Shown: positions 52,949 through 62,403, counted from the stretch's first letter. The stretch: DNA of 64,000 nt from JAOXRU01 sp965247735 (GCA_965247735.1 CBDFHN010000002.1:2666001-2730000), one strand, 5' to 3'. Translations and numbers: made by a program. The notes: a model not told the origin generated them from the letters alone.

Positions 52949-53060
52949 TAAAACACTAGGCTTCCGAAAACGTTTGCGGGTATTAAATTAGCATTAAGTC
53001 CTCTTTTAAGGCATATATATCTATAAAGAAAGCATATCTTTACCTAGCACATTTATACTT

Positions 53061-53522
53061 ATGGCAACCCTGAAGTTAACAGATGACTTTTTTGAAGATT
53101 CCTATTCCCTAATTGCAATTCATGGCAGTATGGAAAATTACAGTCTTGCCTATTTTATAAATCAAGCAACTAAATCAAAATTTAAAAGAGCAATTACAGA
53201 TATATCGTTAACAGAAAATGTAACATTGCCTTTTTATGAATGGGAAAATACTTTTCAGGAAACTAACTGGAAATTATTTCCTAATAAAATAAGAGTAGTA
53301 GCAAAAAACGCTACTCAGAATTTGTTTGGAGAATCGGTAACCTATTCCAACTATTTTGTAGTTCCACAATATAAAGAAGTAGATTTCTTTTTAAAAATGG
53401 AAACAGATGATAAATATCTAGCTACCGAGGCCTGTGCTAAAATTTTAGGAATCCCTAAAATAATCACAGCATACACCTTACAATCAAAACAATTAAAATC
53501 AACTAATAACATAATCTTTTAA
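53061..53522 (+). CDS. IPExxxVDY-family protein
   Basis: 153 residues. Recognised mainly from position (between rnc and pyk, as usual in Bacteroidetes) and from VPQYKEVDF at residues 101-109, a variant of the naming motif IPExxxVDY. NYSLAYFINQATKSKF near residue 26 is also typical. Function is not known; there is no signal peptide. It lies 2 bp before pyk and is probably co-transcribed. Confidence 0.85.
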   Translation: MATLKLTDDFFEDSYSLIAIHGSMENYSLAYFINQATKSKFKRAITDISLTENVTLPFYEWENTFQETNWKLFPNKIRVVAKNATQNLFGESVTYSNYFVVPQYKEVDFFLKMETDDKYLATEACAKILGIPKIITAYTLQSKQLKSTNNIIF

Positions 53523-53524
53523 GA

Positions 53525-54973
53525 ATGCCGAATATTAAAAAAACGAAGATTGTTGCAACACTTGGACCTGCTACAAGCACTAAAAAAGTGCTGAAAGCAA
53601 TGGTAGAAGCAGGTGTAAATGTGTTTAGAATTAACTTTTCACATGCAGACTATGACGATGTAAAAGAACGGATTAAAATGATTCGCGATCTTAACAAAGA
53701 ATACGGATACAATACAGCTATTCTAGGAGACCTTCAAGGCCCTAAACTTAGAGTAGGTGTTATGTCCGAAGACATTGTTGTTAATCCAGGAGACGAAATT
53801 ACTTTTGTAACTGGAGAAGCATTCAAAGGCACCAAGGAAAGAGTTTACATGAACTATCAAGCGTTTCCAAAAGATGTAAATCCTGGAGAACGCATCTTAT
53901 TAGATGACGGAAAACTGATGTTTGAAGTTATCGCTACTGATAAAAAAGCAGAGGTAAAAACTAAGGTTATCCAAGGAGGACCTTTAAAGTCTAAAAAAGG
54001 AGTAAACCTTCCTAATACAGATATTTCACTTCCTGCCTTAACAGAAAAAGATATCAATGATGCCATTTTTGCTATTGAACAAAAAGTAGACTGGATGGCA
54101 TTGTCTTTTGTAAGACACAGTCAAGATCTTAAAGACTTGCAACAAATTATTGACAAGCACTCTGATCATAACATTCCTATAATCGCTAAAATCGAAAAAC
54201 CAGAAGCTGTTGCCAATATTGATAGTATTGTAGCACACTGTGCCGGACTTATGGTTGCCCGTGGAGATTTAGGTGTAGAAGTACCTGCTCAAGAAGTACC
54301 ATTAATCCAAAAGCAATTGGTATTAAGAGCCAAAACAGCCAGAATACCTGTTATTATTGCTACACAAATGATGGAGACAATGATTACTAGCCTTACGCCT
54401 ACACGTGCCGAGGTAAATGATGTTGCTAACTCGGTTATGGATGGTGCAGATGCTGTAATGTTATCTGGAGAAACATCTGTAGGTAACTATCCAGTAGAAG
54501 TTATAGAAAAAATGTCTAGCATTATCAACAGTGTTGAAGATTCTGAATTAATAAAAGTCCCACAAAATCCTCCACATGTAAAAACCAATAGATACGTTAC
54601 AAAAGCTGTTTGTTACCATGCCGCCATTATGGCAAACGAAATTGAAGCCAAAGCAATATCTACACTTACCAATAGTGGATATACTGCATTTCAGATTTCA
54701 GCATGGAGACCAAAAGCACATATTTTGGTGTTCACATCTAATAAAAGAATATTAACGCAGCTTAACATGCTTTGGGGTGTTAAAGCATTTTATTACGACA
54801 AATATGTTAGTACAGATGAAACCATTGAGGATGTTAACAAAATTGCTTGCGATAAAGGATTTTTAACAAAAGGAGATATGCTAATTAGTCTTGCAGCAAT
54901 GCCAATTGCTGACAAAGGAATGGTGAACACATTAAGAGTTACCGAAATTGGGCAAGATACAACAAAAAGATAA
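53525..54973 (+). CDS. pyk: Pyruvate kinase
   Basis: 482 residues. Family motifs: TKIVATLGPATST, FRINFSHADYDD, GDLQGPKLRVG, the catalytic Lys region IIAKIEKPEAV, GLMVARGDLGVEVP, and TQMMETMITSLTPTRAEVNDVANSVMDGADAVMLSGETSVG. It makes pyruvate and ATP in the last step of glycolysis. The stop is followed after 7 bp by dispersed element copy B and no other obvious terminator. Confidence 0.96.
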   Translation: MPNIKKTKIVATLGPATSTKKVLKAMVEAGVNVFRINFSHADYDDVKERIKMIRDLNKEYGYNTAILGDLQGPKLRVGVMSEDIVVNPGDEITFVTGEAFKGTKERVYMNYQAFPKDVNPGERILLDDGKLMFEVIATDKKAEVKTKVIQGGPLKSKKGVNLPNTDISLPALTEKDINDAIFAIEQKVDWMALSFVRHSQDLKDLQQIIDKHSDHNIPIIAKIEKPEAVANIDSIVAHCAGLMVARGDLGVEVPAQEVPLIQKQLVLRAKTARIPVIIATQMMETMITSLTPTRAEVNDVANSVMDGADAVMLSGETSVGNYPVEVIEKMSSIINSVEDSELIKVPQNPPHVKTNRYVTKAVCYHAAIMANEIEAKAISTLTNSGYTAFQISAWRPKAHILVFTSNKRILTQLNMLWGVKAFYYDKYVSTDETIEDVNKIACDKGFLTKGDMLISLAAMPIADKGMVNTLRVTEIGQDTTKR

Positions 54974-54980
54974 AAATATT

Positions 54981-55060
54981 TTTTTGAAGCTATTTCCTGC
55001 TATCCGCTGTAGTTTTTTGGTGCAAAATCACCAAAAAAGCTGCCGCTACTATCAGGGCTA
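54981..55060 (+). repeat. Dispersed roughly 80-bp element, copy B
   Basis: Matches copy A at 1368-1445. The central hairpin here is perfect: TTTTTTGGTG (55012-55021) with CACCAAAAAA (55028-55037). It may serve as the pyk terminator, though the base of the stem is followed by GC-rich sequence and not by T. Confidence 0.72.
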
Positions 55061-55204
55061 GGATATTAGAAAACATCCAACTCCTAATTATTTTTAGTCG
55101 AGAGCAATAGTACTATTTTTAACACTAGCGAAAGTCAAAACCTCGAGGCATAAAAAAAGGAAACTTCGATCTAAACATTTAAAGAGTTAAACCCACTGGT
55201 GGGC

Positions 55205-56311
55205 TTAAAACTTAAAAGATAACTGAACAGAAATTGATTTCTGTTCAGTTTTTTCTTTTTTAGGTGTTTTGGAAGTATTCAAATTAGACAATGATATCCC
55301 AAGTAATCGTACCGAGTTCTGCAATTTTTCCTGATACAAAAGCATTTTTATATTATCCATTATCAAATCTTTATCAGCAATATAATACGGCAAGGTTTTG
55401 CTTCTAGTCTGTTGGGTAAAATCGCTGTATTTTATTTTTAATGTTATTGTTTTTCCTGCAATTTTACTGCCTTTTAATCTCTTATCAAGCTCAATAGCAA
55501 TATGCTCTAAACGCTCTAACATATAAATCTCACTACTCAGGTTTTTTAAAAAGGTACGTTCCGCTCCCATAGATTTACTTACCCGATGTGGTTTTACAGG
55601 ACTAGTATGCACCCCTCTAACCACTTGATAATAAAATCCTCCTGATTTTCCAAAATGCGCTATTAAGTAATCTTCGCTTTTTGATTTTAAATCTGTACCC
55701 GTAAAAATTCCTAATTTGTACATCTTTTCAGCAGTAACTTTGCCCACTCCATAAAACTTCCGAATATCCAATGCTTCCAAAAAAGGAATCACCTCTTTTG
55801 GTGTTACTGTTTTCTGCCCATTAGGCTTGTTATAGTCACTTGCAATTTTAGCCACAAACTTATTTACAGAAATTCCAGCAGAAGCTGTAAGCCCAGTTAC
55901 TGCAAATATTTCTGCACGTATTTCTTCTGCGATTTTCGATGCAGAAGGATTTCCCTTTTTATTAACAGTAACATCCAAGTATGCCTCATCTAAAGAAAGT
56001 GGTTCCACCAAATCTGTATACTTATAAAACACTGTCCTTATCTGTTTAGACACCTCCTTATACCGTTTAAATCGTGCAGGAACAAAGATTAGGTCAGGAC
56101 AGTTTTTAAGTGCTAAAAAACCACTCATGGCACTTCTAACACCAAACTTACGCGCTTCATAACTCGCAGCAGACACTACTCCTCTTTTCCCACCACCGCC
56201 AACCGCAACAGGCTTACCTCTCAATTCAGGATTATCCAATTGCTCTACAGACGCATAAAAAGCATCCATATCCACATGGATAATTTTTCGAGATGGAAAA
56301 TTATTTTGCAT
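55205..56311 (-). CDS. dinB: DNA polymerase IV (Y-family)
   Basis: 368 residues. Catalytic acids in IIHVDMDAFYASVEQ and EPLSLDEAYLDVT; SYEARKFGVRSAMSG is the Y-family motif, and GVGKVTAEKMYKLGI the thumb HhH. The C-terminus ends SISVQLSFKF rather than with an obvious QLxLF clamp-binding motif; VQLSFKF may be its variant. It performs translesion synthesis. Transcribed toward pyk. Confidence 0.94.
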   Translation of the reverse strand: MQNNFPSRKIIHVDMDAFYASVEQLDNPELRGKPVAVGGGGKRGVVSAASYEARKFGVRSAMSGFLALKNCPDLIFVPARFKRYKEVSKQIRTVFYKYTDLVEPLSLDEAYLDVTVNKKGNPSASKIAEEIRAEIFAVTGLTASAGISVNKFVAKIASDYNKPNGQKTVTPKEVIPFLEALDIRKFYGVGKVTAEKMYKLGIFTGTDLKSKSEDYLIAHFGKSGGFYYQVVRGVHTSPVKPHRVSKSMGAERTFLKNLSSEIYMLERLEHIAIELDKRLKGSKIAGKTITLKIKYSDFTQQTRSKTLPYYIADKDLIMDNIKMLLYQEKLQNSVRLLGISLSNLNTSKTPKKEKTEQKSISVQLSFKF

Positions 56312-56472
56312 TTGCCAAACAGTAAAAGTGTTTTTGAATTGGAGTATAAAATTACGGAATTCTTTGCTCTTAAAATCCTATTAGTTTTACAACTATTTAA
56401 TCACAAAACTACACTTTTGGGTAAAATTTGTCACTTCATAGCAGCCTATTTTTGTGAAAACCACAAAAAAAA

Positions 56473-57231
56473 ATGAAAACAAGACACCACAGAAATCGAC
56501 TGTACCTCACAGAAAAAGAGCAAGAAACCATCAGAGATTATCCAATTTTACTTGGAGGTAGCGGCATTGGAAGCAATATCGCTGAATGTGCATTACGATT
56601 AGGATTCCAGAACATCACCATAATTGATGGAGACAAAGTAGAACTATCCAATCTTAATAGACAAAACTACACAGAAAATGATATTTCTACAAACAAAGTA
56701 GATGCCTTAGCTAGAAGATTAAGAGCTATAGACAGAGACGCAAACATCACTACACACAATCGTTTTTTGACAACAGAAAACATTGAATACCTTATTAAAA
56801 AAAAGTATAAAATAGCTATAAATGCATTGGATTTCACATCGGATATTCCATTGCTTTTTGACAAAACTTGTCTGAAAAAGAATATTCCTGTATTACATCC
56901 TTATAATCTTGGATGGGGAGGCTTAGCCACTATAATCTCTCCTAGCAGTCCAGAATTAAATACTATAACAAACTCCAATCAGGAATTTAACGAACTCAAC
57001 ATGGTTGAATACGCCTCTAATTACCTGAAATCTGTAGGCACACCACAAACATGGATAGATGATATTGTAAAACAATACAAAAATGAAAAAGAGGACCTAT
57101 CTCCTCCACAATTATCAGTTGCCTCATGGACAGTAGCCGCCATGTGCACACATATATTATTCAATATTGCTACTGATAAAAAAATCAAACAATTTCCAGA
57201 ATTTTATTTTTCAACAATAATGAACAACTAA
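56473..57231 (+). CDS. ThiF/E1-like adenylyltransferase
   Basis: 252 residues. The nucleotide-binding loop is LLGGSGIGSN (GGSGIG at 28-33), with the ribose-binding Asp in IIDGDKVELSNLNRQ, the conserved Arg in NRQ, and Lys in STNKVDALARRL. The Asp of NALDFTSD matches the magnesium/ATP site. The CxxC zinc pair and the usual catalytic Cys loop of MoeB/ThiF are absent. It should adenylate a carboxyl terminus or free carboxylate; the partner is unknown and no ubiquitin-like protein gene is adjacent. The 3' end overlaps the convergent LuxR gene by 4 bp. Confidence 0.82.
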   Translation: MKTRHHRNRLYLTEKEQETIRDYPILLGGSGIGSNIAECALRLGFQNITIIDGDKVELSNLNRQNYTENDISTNKVDALARRLRAIDRDANITTHNRFLTTENIEYLIKKKYKIAINALDFTSDIPLLFDKTCLKKNIPVLHPYNLGWGGLATIISPSSPELNTITNSNQEFNELNMVEYASNYLKSVGTPQTWIDDIVKQYKNEKEDLSPPQLSVASWTVAAMCTHILFNIATDKKIKQFPEFYFSTIMNN

Positions 57232-57989
57232 ATAAGCATATCATTAGTAGCGCAGGCAATGGCCTCCACAATATTAGCTACCCCAAGTTTTCTGAATATT
57301 TTTTTTCTATGAAATTTCACTGTTTCTGGAGAAACAAAAATTATTTTTGCTATGGCTTTTATTGTGTAACCCCTAACCGAGAGCCTAAGAATTTCTTTTT
57401 CTCGCTCCGATAGTTTTATCTTCTGGATGGTCTTCCAAAACCCTCCTGGGAGATCGTATGCAACTATTTTATCATCTCCTTTTTTGTGAATTTTTATGTT
57501 TCCTGAATTTTTCTTGTTAGACGAGGACACTACACAAATAGCCTTCCATATCTTTCCCTTACTTGTTAAAAACAATGGTGTTAATTTCTGATTAACCAAA
57601 ATTGATTTGTTGTCAGTGTTTTTTAAATGATAGTCGTATGATATGGTATACAAACCTCTATCTTCAACAGGTATTGATTCAAAAAAATCAAATCCAATTG
57701 TATTAATTTTCAGTAATAAGTCAACATCTTCTTCCATCACACATTTGTCAAAAAATATGTAGCCCATCGCTTTTACTTCTTCTGCAGTATACCCACATAA
57801 AAACAATGGGTTTTCTGACACATACTCAAATCCTTTTTTCTGATAATCAATTACATAAATACTGCTATAGGTTGTTCTAGCAAAAGCCATAATAGCCTGT
57901 AAGTAACTTTTTTGTTGCCTTTCTTGATCTTCAAAAACAACATTAGGTGCATTTTTAAAGGAAAAAAAACCATCTATTTTATTCATCAT
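57228..57989 (-). CDS. PAS-LuxR transcriptional regulator
   Basis: 253 residues. The middle (about 40-165) is a PAS-like sensor (IYVIDYQKKGFEYVSENPLFLCGYTAEEVKAMGYIFFDKCVMEEDVDLLLK). The C-terminal 65 residues are a LuxR HTH (LSEREKEILRLSVRGYTIKAIAKIIFVSPETVKFHRKKIFRKLGVANIVEAIA). There is no receiver domain, so it probably binds a small ligand. It is divergent from the acyltransferase-like gene with a 360-bp gap. Confidence 0.88.
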   Translation of the reverse strand: MMNKIDGFFSFKNAPNVVFEDQERQQKSYLQAIMAFARTTYSSIYVIDYQKKGFEYVSENPLFLCGYTAEEVKAMGYIFFDKCVMEEDVDLLLKINTIGFDFFESIPVEDRGLYTISYDYHLKNTDNKSILVNQKLTPLFLTSKGKIWKAICVVSSSNKKNSGNIKIHKKGDDKIVAYDLPGGFWKTIQKIKLSEREKEILRLSVRGYTIKAIAKIIFVSPETVKFHRKKIFRKLGVANIVEAIACATNDMLI

Positions 57990-58349
57990 TCTAAAACAAT
58001 TACAACTTAGTTAATTTGATTTTTTATATTCTACTTAATCTATAGACATAAAGCCTTGTTGAGTATTAAAACCTAAATATAAAAATTTATATTTTATTCT
58101 ATTAAAAATGACAATATTCTTACAAACACCAACAAATTACTTACGTATAGTCAATTGCACCTGTATTTAAAGAAAATAAAATACGCTAACAAACACAGCT
58201 ACAAACCATAAAACATTATTCTTTGCGAAACAGTTTATCTCCTTATTAAGTATTATTCTTTCTTAGTTTAACAAGAAAATTACTACCATATTGGGTAATA
58301 AACTAATGAATTAAACTAAATATTTTTGGATAACACAAAAAACTCTACC
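57990..58349. other. 360-bp divergent intergenic region
   Basis: AT-rich DNA between the PAS-LuxR gene and the acyltransferase-like gene. A -7-like TATATTTA on the minus strand near 58074-58081 could serve the regulator and a TATTTTTG at 58321-58328 the acyltransferase. No clear dyad was found, so no operator is claimed. Confidence 0.45.
58321..58328 (+). promoter_or_regulatory. Candidate -7 box of the acyltransferase-like gene
   Basis: TATTTTTG, 21 bp before ATG 58350. It covers the in-frame TTG at 58326, which argues against that codon being the start. Confidence 0.55.
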
Positions 58350-58973
58350 ATGAAAACACTAAAAAAGCATTTAGAAAATTTATCCACAGATGAGCTGTAT
58401 AATTTATCCAGATTTGTAGTTTCTGAAAACTACAAGCAACACTCAAAACCCAAATTGAAAGACAAATACGCCGCAGATATACAATCTGTATTCGAAGAAG
58501 AAATACTTTATATGAAAAATGCTAAAGTATTTGTTTGTAAAGATTATTATGGAAATATCTTAGGATCTATTCGCATTTTAAAATGGAACACCATTGACAT
58601 ATTACCCCTGCAAAAAATTTTTAATATTAATCCATTAACAGATATTGACCATATTTCATCTAAAAACATTTGGCATATTGGAAGATTTGCCATAAAAAAA
58701 GAAGTCCATGATATTAATCTTTTTAAACAACTAATGGTTTGTGCCATAGCTCCCATCTGTAAAAACAAGAAAAATGTTGCATTTGCGGAATGTGACAATA
58801 AATTATTACGAATTTTAACCTTACTCGGCATTAAAGCATCAATTATAGGAAAAAAAATCAATTATTTAGGTTCAGAAACAATCCCAATACGCATGGATTA
58901 TAATGGATTAATTAATTTTTATAACAAGAATAAAACTCTAATTCCAAAAAACATCTTGACACCTATCGCATAA
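58350..58973 (+). CDS. Putative N-acyltransferase of the GNAT/autoinducer-synthase-like type
   Basis: 207 residues from ATG 58350. The pattern VFVCKDYYGNILGSIRILKWN, then IWHIGRFAIKKEVH...LFKQLMVCAIAPICKNKKNVAFAECDNKLLRILTLLGIKASIIGKKINYLGSETIPIRM follows the order of strands and helices seen in LuxI and FeeM-type N-acyl amino acid synthases (GRFAV, then a helix, then A-xx-D/E, then the late G-xx strand). The classical LuxI Arg/Glu set is not fully evident. It may join a fatty acyl-ACP/CoA to an amine. A PAS-LuxR gene lies divergently next to it, which suggests a signal-response pair (inference). Confidence 0.6.
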   Translation: MKTLKKHLENLSTDELYNLSRFVVSENYKQHSKPKLKDKYAADIQSVFEEEILYMKNAKVFVCKDYYGNILGSIRILKWNTIDILPLQKIFNINPLTDIDHISSKNIWHIGRFAIKKEVHDINLFKQLMVCAIAPICKNKKNVAFAECDNKLLRILTLLGIKASIIGKKINYLGSETIPIRMDYNGLINFYNKNKTLIPKNILTPIA

Positions 58974-59122
58974 ATAAAAAACAATGATTCTTCCTGTTTC
59001 CATTTTAAAACATGATACTGGCATTTTAAATAAAAATAATAGCCCTTGAAAAAAGAATAAACATTAGGGCGAGTTTTCCATTCAAAAAATTATTATTTTT
59101 GTTACAATTCCCCTTATCTGCA

Positions 59123-59815
59123 ATGAAAAAAAAGAAAGCAATAGTATTAGGTGCTACTGGCTTAACAGGAAGGCTTCTTGTTGAAGAGCTAATAAACGAC
59201 CTTAGGTATAGCGAAATAAAGCTGTTTTCAAGACGTACTATCGGATTTGAACATCCTGTCTTAAAAGAGTTTATTATTGATGTGTTAGACCTAGAAAGAT
59301 ACAGCAGTTTTTTTATTGCCGATGAAGTTTATTGCTGTATCGGTACTACTAAGGCTAAAAATGCTGATCCTAAAGTGTACCATAATATAGATTATGGAAT
59401 CCCCGTAGCAGCTGCCAAACTTTGCAAGGAAAACAATATTAATACTATTGCTATCATCTCCGCTATTGGCGCTAACAAAGACAGTGCTTTTTTTTACAAC
59501 AAAACAAAGGGAGAAATGGAGGAAAAAATACGAGTTCAAAAGATAAAAAACACATATATACTACGGCCTTCCATATTAACAGGAAAAAGAACTGAATCTC
59601 GATTTTGGGAACGATTTGCAAGCGCTATATTTTCTTTTTTTGTTATTTTTATGCAGGGCCCTTTAAAAAAATATCGTCCAATTAGTGCCAGATCTGTTAT
59701 TGACGCAATGCTAATTCTGGTAAATATGAACTATCCTTCGGGAACTTATGAAAGTGATAAAATAAACCTTGCTGCAAAAAAATATGGTAGAAATAGAGCG
59801 AAAATTCCTAGTTAA
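59123..59815 (+). CDS. Atypical SDR NAD(P)-binding protein (HTATIP2-like)
   Basis: 230 residues from ATG 59123 (MKKKKAIVLGATGLTGRLLVEEL). The Rossmann loop GATGLTG is at the start; CCIGTTKAKNADPKVYHNIDYGIPVAAAKLCKENN and SAFFYNKTKGEMEEKI (Y-x3-K pair) match the TIP30-like group of epimerase-type SDRs. Substrate unknown. Its last 32 bp overlap the CYTH gene. Confidence 0.85.
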   Translation: MKKKKAIVLGATGLTGRLLVEELINDLRYSEIKLFSRRTIGFEHPVLKEFIIDVLDLERYSSFFIADEVYCCIGTTKAKNADPKVYHNIDYGIPVAAAKLCKENNINTIAIISAIGANKDSAFFYNKTKGEMEEKIRVQKIKNTYILRPSILTGKRTESRFWERFASAIFSFFVIFMQGPLKKYRPISARSVIDAMLILVNMNYPSGTYESDKINLAAKKYGRNRAKIPS

Positions 59816-60251
59816 AAATCACACATTTAAAGAGCATGCCTCTTCAGAAAACAAAATTATACAAGGCTATCTTAACAGCAATAAAGAACGCACAGTTAGA
59901 GTTAGAATCAAAGACAAAAAAGGCTATATCACCATCAAAGGAAAGTCAAATATTTCTGGGCTTTCTCGTTTCGAATGGGAAAAAGAAATCCCGCTTTCTG
60001 ACGCTAAAAATCTACTAAAATTATGCGAACCTGGTGTTATTGAAAAAACAAGATATGAAGTCTCTATTGGCAACCATATTTTTGAAGTAGATGAGTTTCT
60101 TGGCGACAATAATGGCCTCTATATTGCAGAAGTAGAACTGCGTACCGAAACAGAAAAATTCACAAGTCCAGCATGGTTAGGAAAAGAGGTTACAGGAGAC
60201 AAAAGATATTACAATTCTTACCTCAGTAAAAACCCTTTTATCAATTGGTAA
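59784..60251 (+). CDS. CYTH-domain phosphohydrolase (triphosphate tunnel-type)
   Basis: 155 residues from ATG 59784 (MVEIERKFLV), giving the ExExK signature as EIERK. Arg/Lys residues line the tunnel strands (RTVRVRIKDKKGYITIKGK, FEWEKEIP, IEKTRYEV) and acidic ones follow (FEVDEFLG, LYIAEVEL). Bacterial members hydrolyse tripolyphosphate or similar organic triphosphates. The 32-bp overlap with the SDR gene implies coupled translation. Confidence 0.9.
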   Translation: MVEIERKFLVKNHTFKEHASSENKIIQGYLNSNKERTVRVRIKDKKGYITIKGKSNISGLSRFEWEKEIPLSDAKNLLKLCEPGVIEKTRYEVSIGNHIFEVDEFLGDNNGLYIAEVELRTETEKFTSPAWLGKEVTGDKRYYNSYLSKNPFINW

Positions 60252-60423
60252 CACCAATCTTAACCATAATCAACTCCTAGTAGACAATATAGATCATAAA
60301 AACTAGCTGGTTGGTAAACAAATCTATAAAAACACTTTTTTTATAGAAAAGCAAGGAGCTAACAGGCATAAACAAACTGTATGGTTTGTTTGTTCTAGTT
60401 GTTTAAAAACAACATAACTGATA

Positions 60424-60819
60424 CTATTTAGCCAAGACTCCTTCTTTATCAAGTATCAAAACGGAAGCCAAATTACTATCTTTTACTGTGTTTCCTTTAA
60501 AAACATATTTCTTTTCATAAAGCTTATCATCAGCAAAAAAGGTAACAGAAAACTCATTATCTATAGTCAGAACATCTTCTTGAATCAACTCAATTTTCTT
60601 TGCAGATTTGGCAGGAACAACTCCAATTCCATGTCTCATTTTTGAAGTCATTTTATCTTTAGAAAAACCTTGAGAAACCACCATTACCATTTCTATCAGA
60701 GAGGTTTTATCATTAATGATATACGCATTCCAATCGTTGCATAAAAACTCCTCGTTCCATTCTCTAACAATGGCAACATATACATTTTTTACAATTGGTA
60801 TTTCAATATCTTTTTTCAC
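60424..60819 (-). CDS. Conserved hypothetical protein downstream of pheS, 131 aa
   Basis: No signal peptide; mostly beta predicted (NVYVAIVREWNEEFLCNDWNAYIINDKTSLIEMVMVVSQGF, then IELIQEDVLTIDNEFSVTFFADDKLYEKKYVFKGNTV). I recall similar proteins in flavobacteria being labelled as a phenylalanyl-tRNA synthetase alpha subunit, almost surely because of position beside pheS; no synthetase motif is present. Function unknown. A terminator separates it from pheS. Confidence 0.7.
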   Translation of the reverse strand: MKKDIEIPIVKNVYVAIVREWNEEFLCNDWNAYIINDKTSLIEMVMVVSQGFSKDKMTSKMRHGIGVVPAKSAKKIELIQEDVLTIDNEFSVTFFADDKLYEKKYVFKGNTVKDSNLASVLILDKEGVLAK

Positions 60820-60870
60820 TTATCTGCTTTTATTATACACTTACAAAGTACAGTCAATTTTAAATAAAAA

Positions 60871-60915
60871 AAAACACTAACTAGCCCATTTTTCTAAAAT
60901 GCTTTTTAGTGTTTT
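60871..60915 (-). terminator. Terminator of pheS
   Basis: AAAACACTA (60871-60879) and TAGTGTTTT (60907-60915) pair; the minus strand continues with further T residues. Confidence 0.8.
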
Positions 60916-60930
60916 GTTATTTGTGTCATT

Positions 60931-61950
60931 TTATAATGAAGACTTAAACTGCTCTAAAAAACGAATATCATTTTCACTTAACAATCTAATATCAGAAATT
61001 TGATGCAATAGCATTGCTATACGATCAATTCCCATTCCAAAGGCATAGCCAGAATATTCTTTTGAATCAATTCCACAGTTTTCTAAAACATTTGGATCTA
61101 CCATTCCGCAGCCCATAATTTCTAACCAACCTGTACCTTTAGTAATTCTATAATCTACTTCTGTTTCCAAACCCCAATACACATCTACTTCTGCACTAGG
61201 TTCTGTAAATGGAAAATAAGAAGGTCGCAACCTGATTTCTGATTTACCAAATAGCTCTGTCGTAAAAAATTGTAAGGTCTGTTTTAAATCTGCAAAAGAA
61301 ACATCCTTATCTATATACAATCCTTCTACCTGATGAAAAAAACAATGTGCACGTGATGATATGGCTTCATTTCTATATACTCTACCAGGAGAGATAGTAC
61401 GGATAGGTGGTTGGTTGTTTTCCATATAACGCACCTGAACCGATGAGGTATGTGTACGCAATAATATATCTGGATCTGTTTGCACAAAAAAAGTATCCTG
61501 CATGTCTCTTGCTGGATGATATTCTGGTAAGTTTAATGCGGTAAAATTATGCCAGTCATCTTCAATTTCTGGTCCTTCTGACACATTAAATCCTATTCTC
61601 GAAAAAATATCTATAATCTGATTCTTAACGATAGAAATAGGATGGCGTCCACCCAACCCTAAAGCATCCCCAGGGCGTGTTAGATCTCCATAAAGTCCTT
61701 TTTCCTCACTATTACGTTCTAATATAGCTTTAAAATCTGAAACTTTTTCTTCTGCAATATTTTTAAGCGTATTGATAATTTGCCCAAATTCTTTCTTTTG
61801 CTCATTAGGAACATTCTTAAACTCGGTATAAAAGTCCTTTAGCAGTCCTTTTTTACCTAAGTATTTTATCCTGAAAGCTTCAACTTTCTCCTTACTTTCT
61901 GCTTTAAATTGTGAAGCTTCAGCAATATGTTCCTTTATCCTATCAATCAT
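60931..61950 (-). CDS. pheS: Phenylalanyl-tRNA synthetase alpha subunit
   Basis: 339 residues from ATG 61950 (MIDRIKEHIAEA); the open frame upstream has no family match. An N-terminal coiled coil that grips tRNA, then class II motifs: RTHTSSVQVRYM (motif 2 start), CFFHQVEGLYIDKDVSF, and the C-terminal GYAFGMGIDRIAML (motif 3 with the ATP Arg). It pairs with PheT, not in this window, to charge tRNA-Phe. Confidence 0.95.
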   Translation of the reverse strand: MIDRIKEHIAEASQFKAESKEKVEAFRIKYLGKKGLLKDFYTEFKNVPNEQKKEFGQIINTLKNIAEEKVSDFKAILERNSEEKGLYGDLTRPGDALGLGGRHPISIVKNQIIDIFSRIGFNVSEGPEIEDDWHNFTALNLPEYHPARDMQDTFFVQTDPDILLRTHTSSVQVRYMENNQPPIRTISPGRVYRNEAISSRAHCFFHQVEGLYIDKDVSFADLKQTLQFFTTELFGKSEIRLRPSYFPFTEPSAEVDVYWGLETEVDYRITKGTGWLEIMGCGMVDPNVLENCGIDSKEYSGYAFGMGIDRIAMLLHQISDIRLLSENDIRFLEQFKSSL

Positions 61951-62046
61951 TTCTCTTCTTTTAAGATCAGCAAATTTAACTTTATTAATTAGCAATACCA
62001 ATTAAACATCAAAACGATTATTAACTGCTTTTTTACTCCAATTCCC

Positions 62047-62403
62047 CTATTCTATATACCTTTTATCCAAAAAATAACTAACTAGTGCCTCTTTCATTAA
62101 AACAGATTGCTCTCCTGCTTTTAAATTTGGAAGTGTTTCTTTTGTTTTATAATGAGGCCAACTATCTTCGTCATAATAATCAAACTCATAATAACCATAA
62201 GGCTCTAACAATCTGCAAATAGCAATATGCATTAGATTTATTTTTTCATCTTTTTTAAACTCCCTATGCAGTTGCCCAAGCTCCTGAATCCCTACTAAAT
62301 AAATAATAGCATCCAAATCCAAACGATCACCATCAGCAAACTGATTTGATAGTTTTTTTACAAGCAGGCCCCAACGGGTTTTTAATTCTTCGTCTCTTGA
62401 CAT
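62047..62403 (-). CDS. Conserved hypothetical protein, 118 aa
   Basis: Start set at ATG 62403 (MSRDEELKTRWGLLVKKLSNQF); the longer frame runs into promoter DNA. Highly acidic in the second half (YGYYEFDYYDEDSWPHYKTKETLP). It looks like the short cytoplasmic protein found between pheS and cvpA in many flavobacteria. Function unknown. Confidence 0.75.
   Translation of the reverse strand: MSRDEELKTRWGLLVKKLSNQFADGDRLDLDAIIYLVGIQELGQLHREFKKDEKINLMHIAICRLLEPYGYYEFDYYDEDSWPHYKTKETLPNLKAGEQSVLMKEALVSYFLDKRYIE

Noticed and set aside
60424..60819. Phenylalanyl-tRNA synthetase subunit
   Set aside because: No synthetase motif is present; only the position beside pheS suggests the name.
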